Shown: positions 1 to 8,530 of the stretch, piece by piece
How positions within the stretch are numbered: position 1 is the stretch's first letter
How the letters are laid out: every line of letters starts with the position of its first letter
Origin: an uncultured Bacteroidales bacterium
GTDB taxonomy: Bacteria; Bacteroidota; Bacteroidia; Bacteroidales; JAUNSR01
Direction: 5' to 3'
Length of the DNA stretch: 52,477 bases
Assembly (NCBI GenBank): GCA_947074145.1
Contig: CAMTOJ010000021.1
Span: 1-52,477, forward strand
Notes under the pieces: model-generated
What the model was told of the DNA's origin: nothing
Databases searched by the model: none
Seen by the model: only the letters and a program-made list of their open reading frames with translations
Position numbers and translations under genes: made by a program

Positions 1-329
<329 letters not shown>

Positions 330-522
330 TTATACCGCTTTTAATCGCGATTTTTTGTTTGTATTTATTCCAATATATCTCTTCATGAGCTATTGCATAA
401 TGAAAGCAACCATGAATTGTGCAAACTTTTGACTTCTAATATTTTACGAACGTTAAGAATACTAACTGCCTCTTTCAGTTTCAATCGACTTATTTGCCGA
501 TTTTTATCATCATTTTGCGATG

Positions 523-530
523 CAAATCTA
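523..530 (-). promoter_or_regulatory. Probable gap promoter, -7 box
   Basis: The minus strand reads TAGATTTG, a full match to the Bacteroidota -7 consensus TAnnTTTG. I see no clear -33 TTTG at the usual distance. If it is used, the leader would be about 210 nt, long enough to carry regulation. Confidence 0.4.
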
Positions 531-707
531 CTCTTTTTTTTTTATATATAATAAATTGTACATAACAAATTAATTTTTATTATTCTCTTTATTTTAGATT
601 TATTTGAAATTGATGATTATTTGCCTTTTAATATCATATTAATACAGATTCTATTAAAAATATATCAAATTAAAAGATTAACATCTCAAAAGATTGCAAA
701 TACACAA

Positions 708-745
708 AGAATCGAGATCTAATCTTTTGATTTGATCCCGATTCT
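708..745 (-). terminator. Possible weak terminator after the GH43 gene
   Basis: Arms 708-719 and 734-745 pair over 12 bp with one mismatch. On the minus strand only a short broken T-run follows. It lies about 70 nt beyond the stop of the GH43 gene. Plausible but not canonical. Confidence 0.35.
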
Positions 746-785
746 AAATTGTAAATTATTTTAAATATATCTCCTACATACCTCT

Positions 786-809
786 CGGAAATCATTTTCC
801 GATTTTTTT
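786..809 (+). terminator. Plus-strand intrinsic terminator-like hairpin without an upstream gene
   Basis: CGGAAA-TCAT-TTTCCG forms a perfect 6-bp stem followed by ATTTTTTTC on the plus strand. It has the right orientation to end plus-strand transcription, yet no plus-strand gene precedes it. Read on the minus strand there is no T-run, so it is a poor terminator for the GH43 gene. Confidence 0.35.
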
Positions 810-815
810 CTCAAA

Positions 816-3356
816 TCAATATATCCTAAACTCCCAAACAGAAGGTCTGTTCTCATAATCCTGACCATCACAACCTCGATACTCCTCTCCCTTTGGCAAA
901 TCTTTTGCATCAAGTATATTCAATTTCATATATCTTGCTTTTACACTTTTCTTATTTCTTGCAGGAGATATACTCTCACCTTTTGCATAATCTTTCCATG
1001 CATTCGACTTTGCAGCATCTTCAATACTTAAAGCTGATTTAGCAGGTAGATATTCTATTGAATATTTATATGGATAAATTGTATATTCAAAAAATACTTC
1101 TGTATCGGATATCTTCATGTCCTTTTCAAGGTCAATTATTATCCATGCCGGTTGACCAACTTCTTGGGCAGACTGCCATCTTGTACCAAAATTATTATCG
1201 ACCACATAATCTGCTTTATAGAACTCCGGAATTGCAATAAACTTTTCATTTCTAACAGTTCCTCCCTTATAATCACTTACACTTGATGCAATGGCAGGTT
1301 TTCCAAGAGATATTGGTTGTCTTTGTTTAGCTAATGCTGCCTGATAACGATTTTCCAAAGCTCCAGTAGCTTTTGATATACCACTATGACTTTGTACGTT
1401 ATTTACTATTTCTCCATCATGAAAGTATATCCTGTCAATACAAACCTGACGTTTTGCATCAACCATAGGAAAATGCTGACGATGATAAACAATATACCAA
1501 TCATTTTCATATTTAAACATCTCATGATGTCCCGGACCCAAAAGATCATTCTCATCATCACGTGAAACAATACAACCTGCGGCAGGATAGAAAGGACCAA
1601 CAGGAGATTTTGCAGTAGCGTAACGCACTCTATAATTTTGAGAAGCAGAACAGCTATAAGACAAATAATATGTTCCGTCAACATTCATCATCATAGAACC
1701 TTCAATATATTCCGGCAGATCGGTAATTCTCTTATATTTCACGACATTACCATCAGTAAAACGAGGATCATCATTATCCGGATATATCAATCCGTTCTCA
1801 TCAAATTTCGTTTTCATAATACCGGCACCTCTATGTCCGCCAAAAGTGATATATACTTCTCCATCATTATCCACAAAAAATTGTGCATCAAAAGCATCTC
1901 CATGTCCCCATTGCTGTCGGTTTTTCAATATCGGAGCTCCTTCTGTCGTATTGTCGGATGTTGCATTACGCCATGGGCCTAATGGTGATTCACTTACCAA
2001 TACATAAAATTCCAGATTAACTTGATAACCCAGATAAAATTTTCCGTTAGAAGGGTGTTTAAATGCTGTTGGAGCCCAAACTCCGGATCTGTTTTTATTA
2101 GGATTATCAGGAGTACATACAGGATAAAAATCAGGAAGATTTACCGGTTTATATTCCCAATTTAAAAGATCGGAAGATACAGCCACATGTGGATCTCGAC
2201 TATAAGCAATACCTCTACCGTCTGAAGTTGCATACATATAAAACGAATCTGTTTTATCATCATAAACCATTGTAGGATCGGCAAAATAACCCGGAACCAT
2301 CACATTCATTGTATTGGGAGAATCCCATGACACTTTTTCTTCAAGAGACGGAACCCCTTTTGACGTCATAGTTATAGGCTTAATAGATCCGTCGCGATTA
2401 TGCTCAAACTTATCGATACAAACAGAACGACGATAACTGCTTCCTGCCATATTTTTGCCATTAGCATTTTTAAAACCTCCATTTACATTTATCGATCCAT
2501 TATGATAGACAAAATACCAATCTCCTTTATACTCTACCATCGCCTGATGAATAGTATTGGAATAACCCGCTACGCCACAAATCTCTCCCATCGGAGTCCA
2601 TGGACCGGTAATCTTTCGACTCATTGCATAAGCAAGTTTTTCAGGAAAACCTGAAGCATAAGTAAGATAATACCAACCGTTATTCTTATGAATCCATGGG
2701 GCTTCTGTATATTTAGGAAGGAAAACAGGAATAATTTCACCTTCGGTTTCAATCATATTTTCCTTTAGTTTTATATAATAACATTGTGTATTCCCCCAAA
2801 ACATATATGCCTGCCCATCATCATCTATAAATACCGTAGGATCGATATCTTCCCAACTTATTCGTGTATAATCGGTGGTCATATCATTTGTAATAAGAGC
2901 CTTATCAGTAGAAGTAAAAGGTCCTATAGGAGAGTCGGAAACTGCAACACCTATTGCTTTCCCTTTGATATCTTTATGTTCGGCAGTTACATACCAATAG
3001 AATTTTCCATTTCTTTCTATTACCTGGGCTGCCCATGCTTCACCTTTTGCCCATGGAATATCCTTTACTTTTAATGGCACAGGATGCTCTGTCCAGTTTA
3101 CCATATCCTCTGTTGAAAATACGAGCCATTCATTCAATAAATAATGTTCTCTGTTTTCGGGAGTTTCGTCATGACCTGCGTAAACATAAAATTTACCATC
3201 ATGCACAAGAGCTGCAGGATCAGCGGTATATTTATGGGTGAAAACGGGATTTCCGTGTGAGCGGAATGTGGTGTCTTTCTGTGCTACCTGAGCACTCATA
3301 GTCAATGCCGACATATACAATGATAGTCCGGCAAGCATAAAAGATGTTTTTTTCAT
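816..3356 (-). CDS. Secreted tandem GH43 glycoside hydrolase with C-terminal F5/8-type carbohydrate-binding domain
   Basis: A signal peptide (about residues 1-22) is followed by two GH43 five-bladed propellers. Domain 1 (about 35-335) has the general base D46 in YTADPA, the modulator D172 in DIDPTVF and the likely acid E218 in TEAPW. Domain 2 (about 350-690) has D360 in FADPT, D490 in FDAQFF and E552 in IEGSM. Both copies therefore look catalytically intact. Residues from about 715 to 846 resemble a discoidin/F5-8C galactose-binding-like module (NFGTRWQSA, WIIIDL). GH43 enzymes are mostly alpha-L-arabinofuranosidases, beta-xylosidases or exo-galactanases; the exact activity cannot be read here. 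Unlike the enzymes at 14738-40892 it carries no T9SS sorting domain, so it is probably periplasmic or otherwise exported. It is a single-gene unit with its own promoter. Confidence 0.9.
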   Translation of the reverse strand: MKKTSFMLAGLSLYMSALTMSAQVAQKDTTFRSHGNPVFTHKYTADPAALVHDGKFYVYAGHDETPENREHYLLNEWLVFSTEDMVNWTEHPVPLKVKDIPWAKGEAWAAQVIERNGKFYWYVTAEHKDIKGKAIGVAVSDSPIGPFTSTDKALITNDMTTDYTRISWEDIDPTVFIDDDGQAYMFWGNTQCYYIKLKENMIETEGEIIPVFLPKYTEAPWIHKNNGWYYLTYASGFPEKLAYAMSRKITGPWTPMGEICGVAGYSNTIHQAMVEYKGDWYFVYHNGSINVNGGFKNANGKNMAGSSYRRSVCIDKFEHNRDGSIKPITMTSKGVPSLEEKVSWDSPNTMNVMVPGYFADPTMVYDDKTDSFYMYATSDGRGIAYSRDPHVAVSSDLLNWEYKPVNLPDFYPVCTPDNPNKNRSGVWAPTAFKHPSNGKFYLGYQVNLEFYVLVSESPLGPWRNATSDNTTEGAPILKNRQQWGHGDAFDAQFFVDNDGEVYITFGGHRGAGIMKTKFDENGLIYPDNDDPRFTDGNVVKYKRITDLPEYIEGSMMMNVDGTYYLSYSCSASQNYRVRYATAKSPVGPFYPAAGCIVSRDDENDLLGPGHHEMFKYENDWYIVYHRQHFPMVDAKRQVCIDRIYFHDGEIVNNVQSHSGISKATGALENRYQAALAKQRQPISLGKPAIASSVSDYKGGTVRNEKFIAIPEFYKADYVVDNNFGTRWQSAQEVGQPAWIIIDLEKDMKISDTEVFFEYTIYPYKYSIEYLPAKSALSIEDAAKSNAWKDYAKGESISPARNKKSVKARYMKLNILDAKDLPKGEEYRGCDGQDYENRPSVWEFRIY

Positions 3357-3441
3357 GTATTTGTGTTTCTGTAATTGTTTTTATCCTTTCATTTTATGAA
3401 AGATAAACTTTCTTGAATCCTTGTGTATTTCTAATCGTACG

Positions 3442-3474
3442 TAAATATAACACAATAACTCATTATCACACAAA
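3442..3474 (-). promoter_or_regulatory. Possible promoter of the GH43 gene
   Basis: The minus strand carries TTTG (3471-3474), then 21 bp, then TATATTTA (3442-3449), close to the TTTG-N19/21-TAnnTTTG pattern but with the last G replaced by A. It predicts a leader of about 80 nt. Confidence 0.4.
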
Positions 3475-3493
3475 TATTAATCTTCGCCAACTA

Positions 3494-3542
3494 ATAAAAA
3501 ACAGGGATCACTATAAGAGTATCTCTTACAATGATCCCTGTT
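3494..3542 (-). terminator. prfB terminator
   Basis: Perfect 11-bp arms, AACAGGGATCA (3500-3510) and TGATCCCTGTT (3532-3542), with a further TAAGAG/CTCTTA stem inside. On the minus strand the hairpin is followed by a T-rich run. It sits 17 nt after the prfB stop codon. Confidence 0.85.
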
Positions 3543-3559
3543 ATAACAGAAAGATTATT

Positions 3560-4655
3560 TTATTCTTTTGTAAACCCGGCAAACTCCATCAGATATGCCT
3601 TAATAAAAGCATCAATATTACCATCCATTACTGAATTTACATTTGATGTTTGATAATCGGTTCTGTGATCCTTTACTCTTCTGTCATCAAATACATAAGA
3701 ACGGATCTGTGATCCCCATTCTATCTTTTTCTTTCCGGCCTCGATATCTTTCTGTGCGGCACGACGTTTTTCAAGCTCCATTTCATAAAGCTGAGAACGA
3801 AGCAATCGAAGGGCATTATCCTTGTTGTCAAACTGCGAACGGCTTTCAGTGTTCTCAATCACAATACCGGTTGGGGCGTGGTGAAGACGAACTCCTGTTT
3901 CTACCTTATTTACATTCTGACCACCGGCACCTGACGAACGGAAAGTATCCCATGTGATATCACCGGGATTGATCACGATCTCAATCGAATCATCAACAAG
4001 CGGAATAACGAAAACCGACACGAAAGAGGTCATACGTTTACCCTGAGCATTAAAAGGGGAAACTCGCACAAGACGATGAACTCCATTTTCACTTTTTAGA
4101 TATCCGTAAGCAAAATCACCCTCAATCTGAATTGTCACTGTTTTAATTCCAGCCTCATCTCCCTCTTGCAGATTGGTAATTGTAGCTTTATATCCGTGCG
4201 ATTCGGCATAACGAAGATACATACGCATAAGCATTGATGCCCAATCGTTACTCTCCGTACCTCCCGCTCCTGCGTTAATTTTTAACACACAACCAAGATG
4301 ATCCTCTTCTGCTCGAAGCATATTCTTAAGCTCGGCATTCTCTATAAGTTCAACTGTTGTAGAATAAGCTGCATCAAGCTCCTCCTCCGAAACAAGCTCC
4401 TCTTTTATAAAGTCGTAAGCAAGTTCCAACTCTTGTATCGACGAAGCAATCTCATTATATGCAGAAATCCAATTTTTTAGCTCTTTGATTTTTCTCATCT
4501 GAGCCTCAGCTGCTTTATTATCCTCCCAAAAACCGGGAACATGAGTACGCAACTCTTCTTCTTCTATCTGAATCAACTTATTGTCGACGTCAAAGATACC
4601 TCCTCAACGCGAGCCCGCGTTCCTGAACTTCTTTCAATTGTTCAGCTGTAATCAT
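3560..4655 (-). CDS. prfB: Peptide chain release factor 2, expressed by programmed +1 frameshift
   Basis: RF2 releases finished peptides at UGA and UAA codons on the ribosome. The zero frame starts with ATG at 4655-4653 (MITAEQLKEVQERGLALRRYL, 21 codons) and stops at TGA 4590-4592. A +1 shift at CTT TGA C moves into the long frame (DVDNKLIQIEEEE), giving 364 residues in all. That is the usual RF2 length. In full-length numbering the codon-recognition tripeptide SPF is at about 199-201 and the catalytic GGQ at about 244-246, close to the E. coli positions. A frame starting at TTG 4576 is only the post-shift part. The gene stands alone between two strong terminators. Autoregulation is expected: when RF2 is scarce, the in-frame UGA is read slowly and frameshifting rises. 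Confidence 0.96.
4590..4604 (-). promoter_or_regulatory. RF2 +1 programmed frameshift signal
   Basis: The minus strand reads AGGAGGTATCTTTGAC. It contains an internal Shine-Dalgarno-like AGGAGGT (4598-4604), the slippery CTT (4593-4595) and the stop TGA (4590-4592) followed by C. Spacing and bases match the well-studied E. coli prfB signal. The purine motif is notable in a genome whose start sites otherwise lack Shine-Dalgarno sequences. Confidence 0.95.
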
Positions 4656-4679
4656 AATAATTATGTTTTTTGTTATTAT

Positions 4680-4724
4680 AAAAAAATAAAGCAGCTTCAA
4701 TATATTGTATATCAAAGCTGCTTT
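4680..4724 (-). terminator. Terminator of the acyl-CoA synthetase gene
   Basis: Perfect arms AAAGCAGCTT (4688-4697) and AAGCTGCTTT (4715-4724) enclose an AT-rich loop. On the minus strand the hairpin is followed by ATTTTTTTAT. It lies just past the stop at 4746. Confidence 0.85.
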
Positions 4725-4745
4725 ATCTCGGATTATCCTTTTATA

Positions 4746-6548
4746 TTATTCATACATCGAATCTATCACATCTGCGTATTTCTGATTTACTACAGATCGC
4801 TTTATCTTTAATGTATTTGTCATTTCTCCTGTTTCCATAGAGAATGGATTATTCAATAATGTAAATTTCTTAACCTGCTCGTATGCGGCAAACTCTGATT
4901 GCAATTCAGCTATCTGACGAGAAAACAAATCAACGATCGATTGGTTTTTCAATAGGTCTTTTATATCGGAATATTCTATATGGTGTTCTTTGGCAAACTC
5001 CTTCAATACATCATAAGCAGGAACAATAAGTGCCGTCACATATTTTCTTTGATCTCCAATAACTGCTATTTGCTCGATAAAGGTACTCTCTCCCAGTCTT
5101 GTTTCCAAAGCCTGAGGTGCAATATATTTACCATTAACTGTTTTAAACAAATCCTTAATTCTTTCAGTGAAAACAAGTCCACCCTCTTTTGTCAGATATC
5201 CGGCATCTCCGGTTCTGAACCATCCGTCTTCAGTAAATGCCTTCGCTGTTTCTTCAGGTTTATTATAATATCCCTGCATTACATTATCACCTTTGACAAG
5301 AAACTCGTTATTTTCACCAATTTTCACAGTTACACCATCAAGAGGAACCCCCATTGTCTTAAAGTCCATTCCCACTTTTTTGAAGAACCCTACTGTTGCA
5401 GTTGTTTCTGTTAGCCCATAGCCATAATATATTTCAATCCCTATAGAATGAAGGAATTCACAAATATTTTGCGACAACGCAGCTCCCGCACAAGGGAAGA
5501 AATGAGCTCTCGAAAGTCCGGCTACAAATCTTATTTTAGATAAAACAAGCTTATCATAAAATTTATATTTCAACGAAAGTCCTAATGGAGCCTTAAGTCC
5601 TTTTACTCTATATCCAAGATTATACTTTCTACCAGTCTCAATTGCATTGTCCATAAGCATGCGAAGTACACCTTTGGTTCTTGATTGTTTATCAATTATT
5701 GCAGTATAAACTTTTTCCCAAAAACGTGGCACAGCACACAATAGTGAAGGGGTTGTCTCCTTTAGAGCCTGTTGCACCTCTTGCGGACGTAGATTAATTT
5801 CTACTCTGATATTTTGACCAAAGCAAAAATATGTCCAGGTTCTTTCAAATACATGAGCCAAAGGAAGAAAACACATAGATGTATCATCCTCTACAATATC
5901 AAGTCTTTTTTTATGTGCTTCAAACGCAAATCTGTAATTTGAGTGATTCAATATTACTCCTTTTGGTTCTCCTGTCGTTCCTGATGTATAAATAAGATTT
6001 GCCATATCAGCGAATGACGATTCCGAGATACGCTTCTCTACAATTGCTTCATTTTCCGGAGTTTGACCTGTCTTGATAAAATCTTTCAGAAAAACCGAGT
6101 CTTTATCTTCTGGTTTCAATATAACAGTATCATCAAAAATCACTATTTTTTCAAGTGTTGATGATTTTTTCTTTGCCTCGTAAGCATTATTATACTGAAA
6201 TTGTTCACCTACAAACAAGATTCTTGATTGAGAATCATTTAATATATATACAACTTGTTCTATCGAACTTGTCGCATATAAAGGCACAACAACTACTCTA
6301 TTTTCATAAGCGGCAAAATCCGCAATCAATCCTTCCGGCTTATTCTGTGTATAGGTTGCGACTCTGTCGTGCTCTTTGATTCCGAAAGCTGCAAGAGCTT
6401 TGGCCAAAGATCTGACTTTTTGAGAAAATTCGTTCCAGGTTGTGGGAATCCATTTTTTTGATTCATCATCGCGATGACGAAAAACGATCTGATCTGCTCG
6501 TTTTTTTCCCTGCTCCTGAGCCAACTTCGACAAATGAGTAATATTCAT
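4746..6548 (-). CDS. Long-chain fatty acid--CoA ligase (AMP-forming)
   Basis: The enzyme activates fatty acids to acyl-CoA through an acyl-adenylate, in the cytoplasm or at the inner membrane face. The ANL-superfamily P-loop YTSGTTGEPKG is at 187-197. The A5-type motif YGYGLTETTA follows in the middle, and the hinge/motor region GWFRTGDAGYL plus a GKYIAPQALE segment is near the C-terminus. The length of 600 residues is typical of the FAA1/FadD15-like bacterial long-chain group. The start MNITHLSKLA is the first in-frame ATG. The gene is monocistronic with its own terminator and is transcribed divergently from the M20 deacylase. Chain-length preference cannot be read from sequence. Confidence 0.92.
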   Translation of the reverse strand: MNITHLSKLAQEQGKKRADQIVFRHRDDESKKWIPTTWNEFSQKVRSLAKALAAFGIKEHDRVATYTQNKPEGLIADFAAYENRVVVVPLYATSSIEQVVYILNDSQSRILFVGEQFQYNNAYEAKKKSSTLEKIVIFDDTVILKPEDKDSVFLKDFIKTGQTPENEAIVEKRISESSFADMANLIYTSGTTGEPKGVILNHSNYRFAFEAHKKRLDIVEDDTSMCFLPLAHVFERTWTYFCFGQNIRVEINLRPQEVQQALKETTPSLLCAVPRFWEKVYTAIIDKQSRTKGVLRMLMDNAIETGRKYNLGYRVKGLKAPLGLSLKYKFYDKLVLSKIRFVAGLSRAHFFPCAGAALSQNICEFLHSIGIEIYYGYGLTETTATVGFFKKVGMDFKTMGVPLDGVTVKIGENNEFLVKGDNVMQGYYNKPEETAKAFTEDGWFRTGDAGYLTKEGGLVFTERIKDLFKTVNGKYIAPQALETRLGESTFIEQIAVIGDQRKYVTALIVPAYDVLKEFAKEHHIEYSDIKDLLKNQSIVDLFSRQIAELQSEFAAYEQVKKFTLLNNPFSMETGEMTNTLKIKRSVVNQKYADVIDSMYE

Positions 6549-6888
6549 ACTGTTAGTTTATTTAATCTTTCAATTCCTAAACGTCTTAAAACGTTATTTG
6601 AGGATATTTATTTTGATAATATTAATCTGTCTTCTTCTATAGATATGCAAATCTCGTATTTTTTCTGATATTTCAATAATATTTCCGCTCATTTTTTGTT
6701 TTTTTGTGCAAATCAAGTCTTTTTTATTTATATAACATTGTTTTAACTTTTATTATACCTACTTCATATTCTTTACTATGTATCATAAGACTTAAACAAT
6801 TATCTCGCAAGAGATTTCTTTAGCTATAAACATTTATAAATTCACAACAAATAATATATTACTTTTGTCGAATGTAAAATTTAACAAA
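6549..6888. other. Divergent intergenic region between acyl-CoA ligase and M20 deacylase
   Basis: 340 bp of AT-rich DNA. The right part carries the M20 gene's -7 box at 6860-6867. On the minus side I see only imperfect CAAAnnTA-like strings and cannot place a promoter for the ligase. No RNA gene or coding region is supported. Confidence 0.5.
6860..6867 (+). promoter_or_regulatory. Promoter -7 box of the M20 deacylase gene
   Basis: TACTTTTG matches TAnnTTTG exactly and lies 21 nt before ATG 6889. It overlaps the alternative TTG start at 6865, which argues against that start. Confidence 0.55.
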
Positions 6889-8001
6889 ATGAACAGTATT
6901 AACAACATAACAGATACAGATATAGCTTATTATGCGGCAAAAGATTTACTGTGTAATATGATAAAAATAAACTCTTTCAGCCGACATGAAAAAGATGTTG
7001 CAGATTTGCTTGAGGCATGGATGAATGAAACAGGAATGGCGCCAAAAAGAATAGAAAACAATCTGATCTTGGGTCTTGAGAATCTCAATGATTCAAAGCC
7101 TACTATTCTTCTTAATTCACATATTGATACTGTAAAAGATTCGGCCGGGTGGACTTTCAATCCATTCGAACCAACCTTTGTTGATGGAAAGATATATGGT
7201 CTTGGAAGTAATGATGCCGGAGCATCAGTCGTTTCTCTTCTTCATGCTTATATGCTTTTATCATCAAAGCCTCAACCTTACAATCTACTATTTCTTGCTT
7301 CTGCCGAAGAGGAAGTATCCGGTCAAAACGGGGCTGCTCTTGCTCTTAAATCATTACCTAAAATTGATTTTGCTGTTGTAGGCGAACCAACAGGTATGCG
7401 ACCTGCCATTGCAGAAAAAGGACTTATGGTGATAGACGGGACGGTGTTTGGCAAGGCTGGTCATGCTGCCAGAAATGAGGGTGTAAATGCAATTTATGAA
7501 GCTATTCCTTATATAAACCTTATTAAAGATTTCACATTTCCTCATACTTCACCATTATTGGGACCTGTTAAAGTGAGCTTAACTCAAATAAATGCAGGCT
7601 CTCAACATAACGTTATTCCGGACAGATGTACATTTGTTGTTGATGTAAGAACTAATGAATGCTACAGCAACATCGAAGCCTTCAATCAGTTGCGTGATGC
7701 TGTGGAGAATTTAAACAATGAAAAAGGGTCTAAAGTATGCGAACTTAAAGAACGCTCTTTCAGACTAAACTCATCATCTATTCAAGACAGTCATCCTTTT
7801 GTAAAAAGGGCTATTCTTATGGGATATGAAAGTTTCGGGTCACCTACTCTTTCAGATCAGGCATTGATGAACTTCCCTACAGTAAAAATTGGTCCCGGCG
7901 ATTCCTCAAGATCACATACAGCTGATGAATTTATATATGAAGAGGAGATAAGAGAAGCTATTACTTTATATGTAAAGTTTCTTGATCAGCTTGCTTTATA
8001 A
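6889..8001 (+). CDS. M20 family metallo-deacylase, probable N-acyl-ornithine deacylase (ArgE-like)
   Basis: This is an M20 di-zinc amidohydrolase of the ArgE/DapE/carboxypeptidase G2 group, 370 residues from ATG 6889. Metal and catalytic residues are visible: H78 and D80 in NSHIDTVKD, bridging D109 in GSNDAG, the glutamates at 140-142 in SAEEEVSG, and a late His in SRSHTADEF. In Bacteroidales such proteins remove the N-acyl group (acetyl or succinyl) from ornithine in arginine biosynthesis; no other arginine gene is in this window, so the substrate is inferred. I chose ATG 6889 because an upstream TTG at 6865 lies inside a good -7 promoter box. Its stop overlaps the stop of the converging PIN gene by 6 bp. 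Confidence 0.85.
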   Translation: MNSINNITDTDIAYYAAKDLLCNMIKINSFSRHEKDVADLLEAWMNETGMAPKRIENNLILGLENLNDSKPTILLNSHIDTVKDSAGWTFNPFEPTFVDGKIYGLGSNDAGASVVSLLHAYMLLSSKPQPYNLLFLASAEEEVSGQNGAALALKSLPKIDFAVVGEPTGMRPAIAEKGLMVIDGTVFGKAGHAARNEGVNAIYEAIPYINLIKDFTFPHTSPLLGPVKVSLTQINAGSQHNVIPDRCTFVVDVRTNECYSNIEAFNQLRDAVENLNNEKGSKVCELKERSFRLNSSSIQDSHPFVKRAILMGYESFGSPTLSDQALMNFPTVKIGPGDSSRSHTADEFIYEEEIREAITLYVKFLDQLAL

Positions 8002-8529
8002 GCATTCTATCTCTTTTCTATCAGCGACTTGCTTCCATTTAGCCAGTCGCTTTTTTATTTCTTCTGATGGAAGTCGTTTATTTACTTTGGTTAGTTCTAT
8101 CAATTTCTCTACTCCTTTAGTATGTGAAATTATTTTGCATTCAATAAGCATATCAAAAACATATAGAATTCCACTGACAATAGTGGCCGATGCACTTGCA
8201 GACTTTCTTAGCTTTCCATCACCCGTAAGTAGCCTATACGAATTTAGTTTAGCATAAAGCCATACAGAACAATCTTCAAATGAAACGTTATTTTCACAGC
8301 TTGAACGAAAAGTGACTATTTCAGCAATCTCTATAGGAGTATATTTTTTAATATATAAACGTTCGGGAGCATAATACAAAACTTTTTCTCGCTGATCTGA
8401 CACTATTAATTCATTGATGATAAAATCATTAGTATGAATAGAGATAGGCAAGTTAAAAAAATCATCTAATAACTCAATAGACAATAGATCAATAAAGATA
8501 TTTGTATCATTAACTACAACCGTTTCCAT
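7996..8529 (-). CDS. PIN-domain protein, putative ribonuclease toxin
   Basis: 177 residues with the PIN-fold acidic set: D8 in VNDTNIF, E40 in IINELI, D86 in FEDCSV and D104 in TGDGKLR. PIN proteins are Mg-dependent ribonucleases and frequent toxins. The start lies 1 bp after the stop of the XRE-ImmA gene (TGATATG), so the two are probably translationally coupled. PIN proteins paired with XRE-ImmA/IrrE regulators are a known predicted toxin-antitoxin arrangement. The last codons overlap the 3' end of the opposite M20 gene, and the terminator of that gene lies inside this reading frame. Toxicity is inferred, not seen. Confidence 0.8.
   Translation of the reverse strand: METVVVNDTNIFIDLLSIELLDDFFNLPISIHTNDFIINELIVSDQREKVLYYAPERLYIKKYTPIEIAEIVTFRSSCENNVSFEDCSVWLYAKLNSYRLLTGDGKLRKSASASATIVSGILYVFDMLIECKIISHTKGVEKLIELTKVNKRLPSEEIKKRLAKWKQVADRKEIECL
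8023..8057 (+). terminator. M20 gene terminator embedded in the PIN gene
   Basis: AGCGACT (8023-8029) pairs with AGTCGCT (8045-8051) and is followed by a run of T residues on the plus strand. It sits 21 nt after the M20 stop codon, inside the C-terminal coding region of the PIN gene on the other strand. Confidence 0.65.
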
Positions 8530-8530
8530 A

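Noticed and set aside
3413..3634. A 73-codon plus-strand frame beside prfB
   Set aside because: It overlaps the prfB 3' end, the prfB terminator and the GH43 promoter region on the other strand; no protein family signal.
4746..4811. Other plus-strand frames within the acyl-CoA ligase and GH genes
   Set aside because: All lie inside larger conserved genes on the other strand and lack their own signals.
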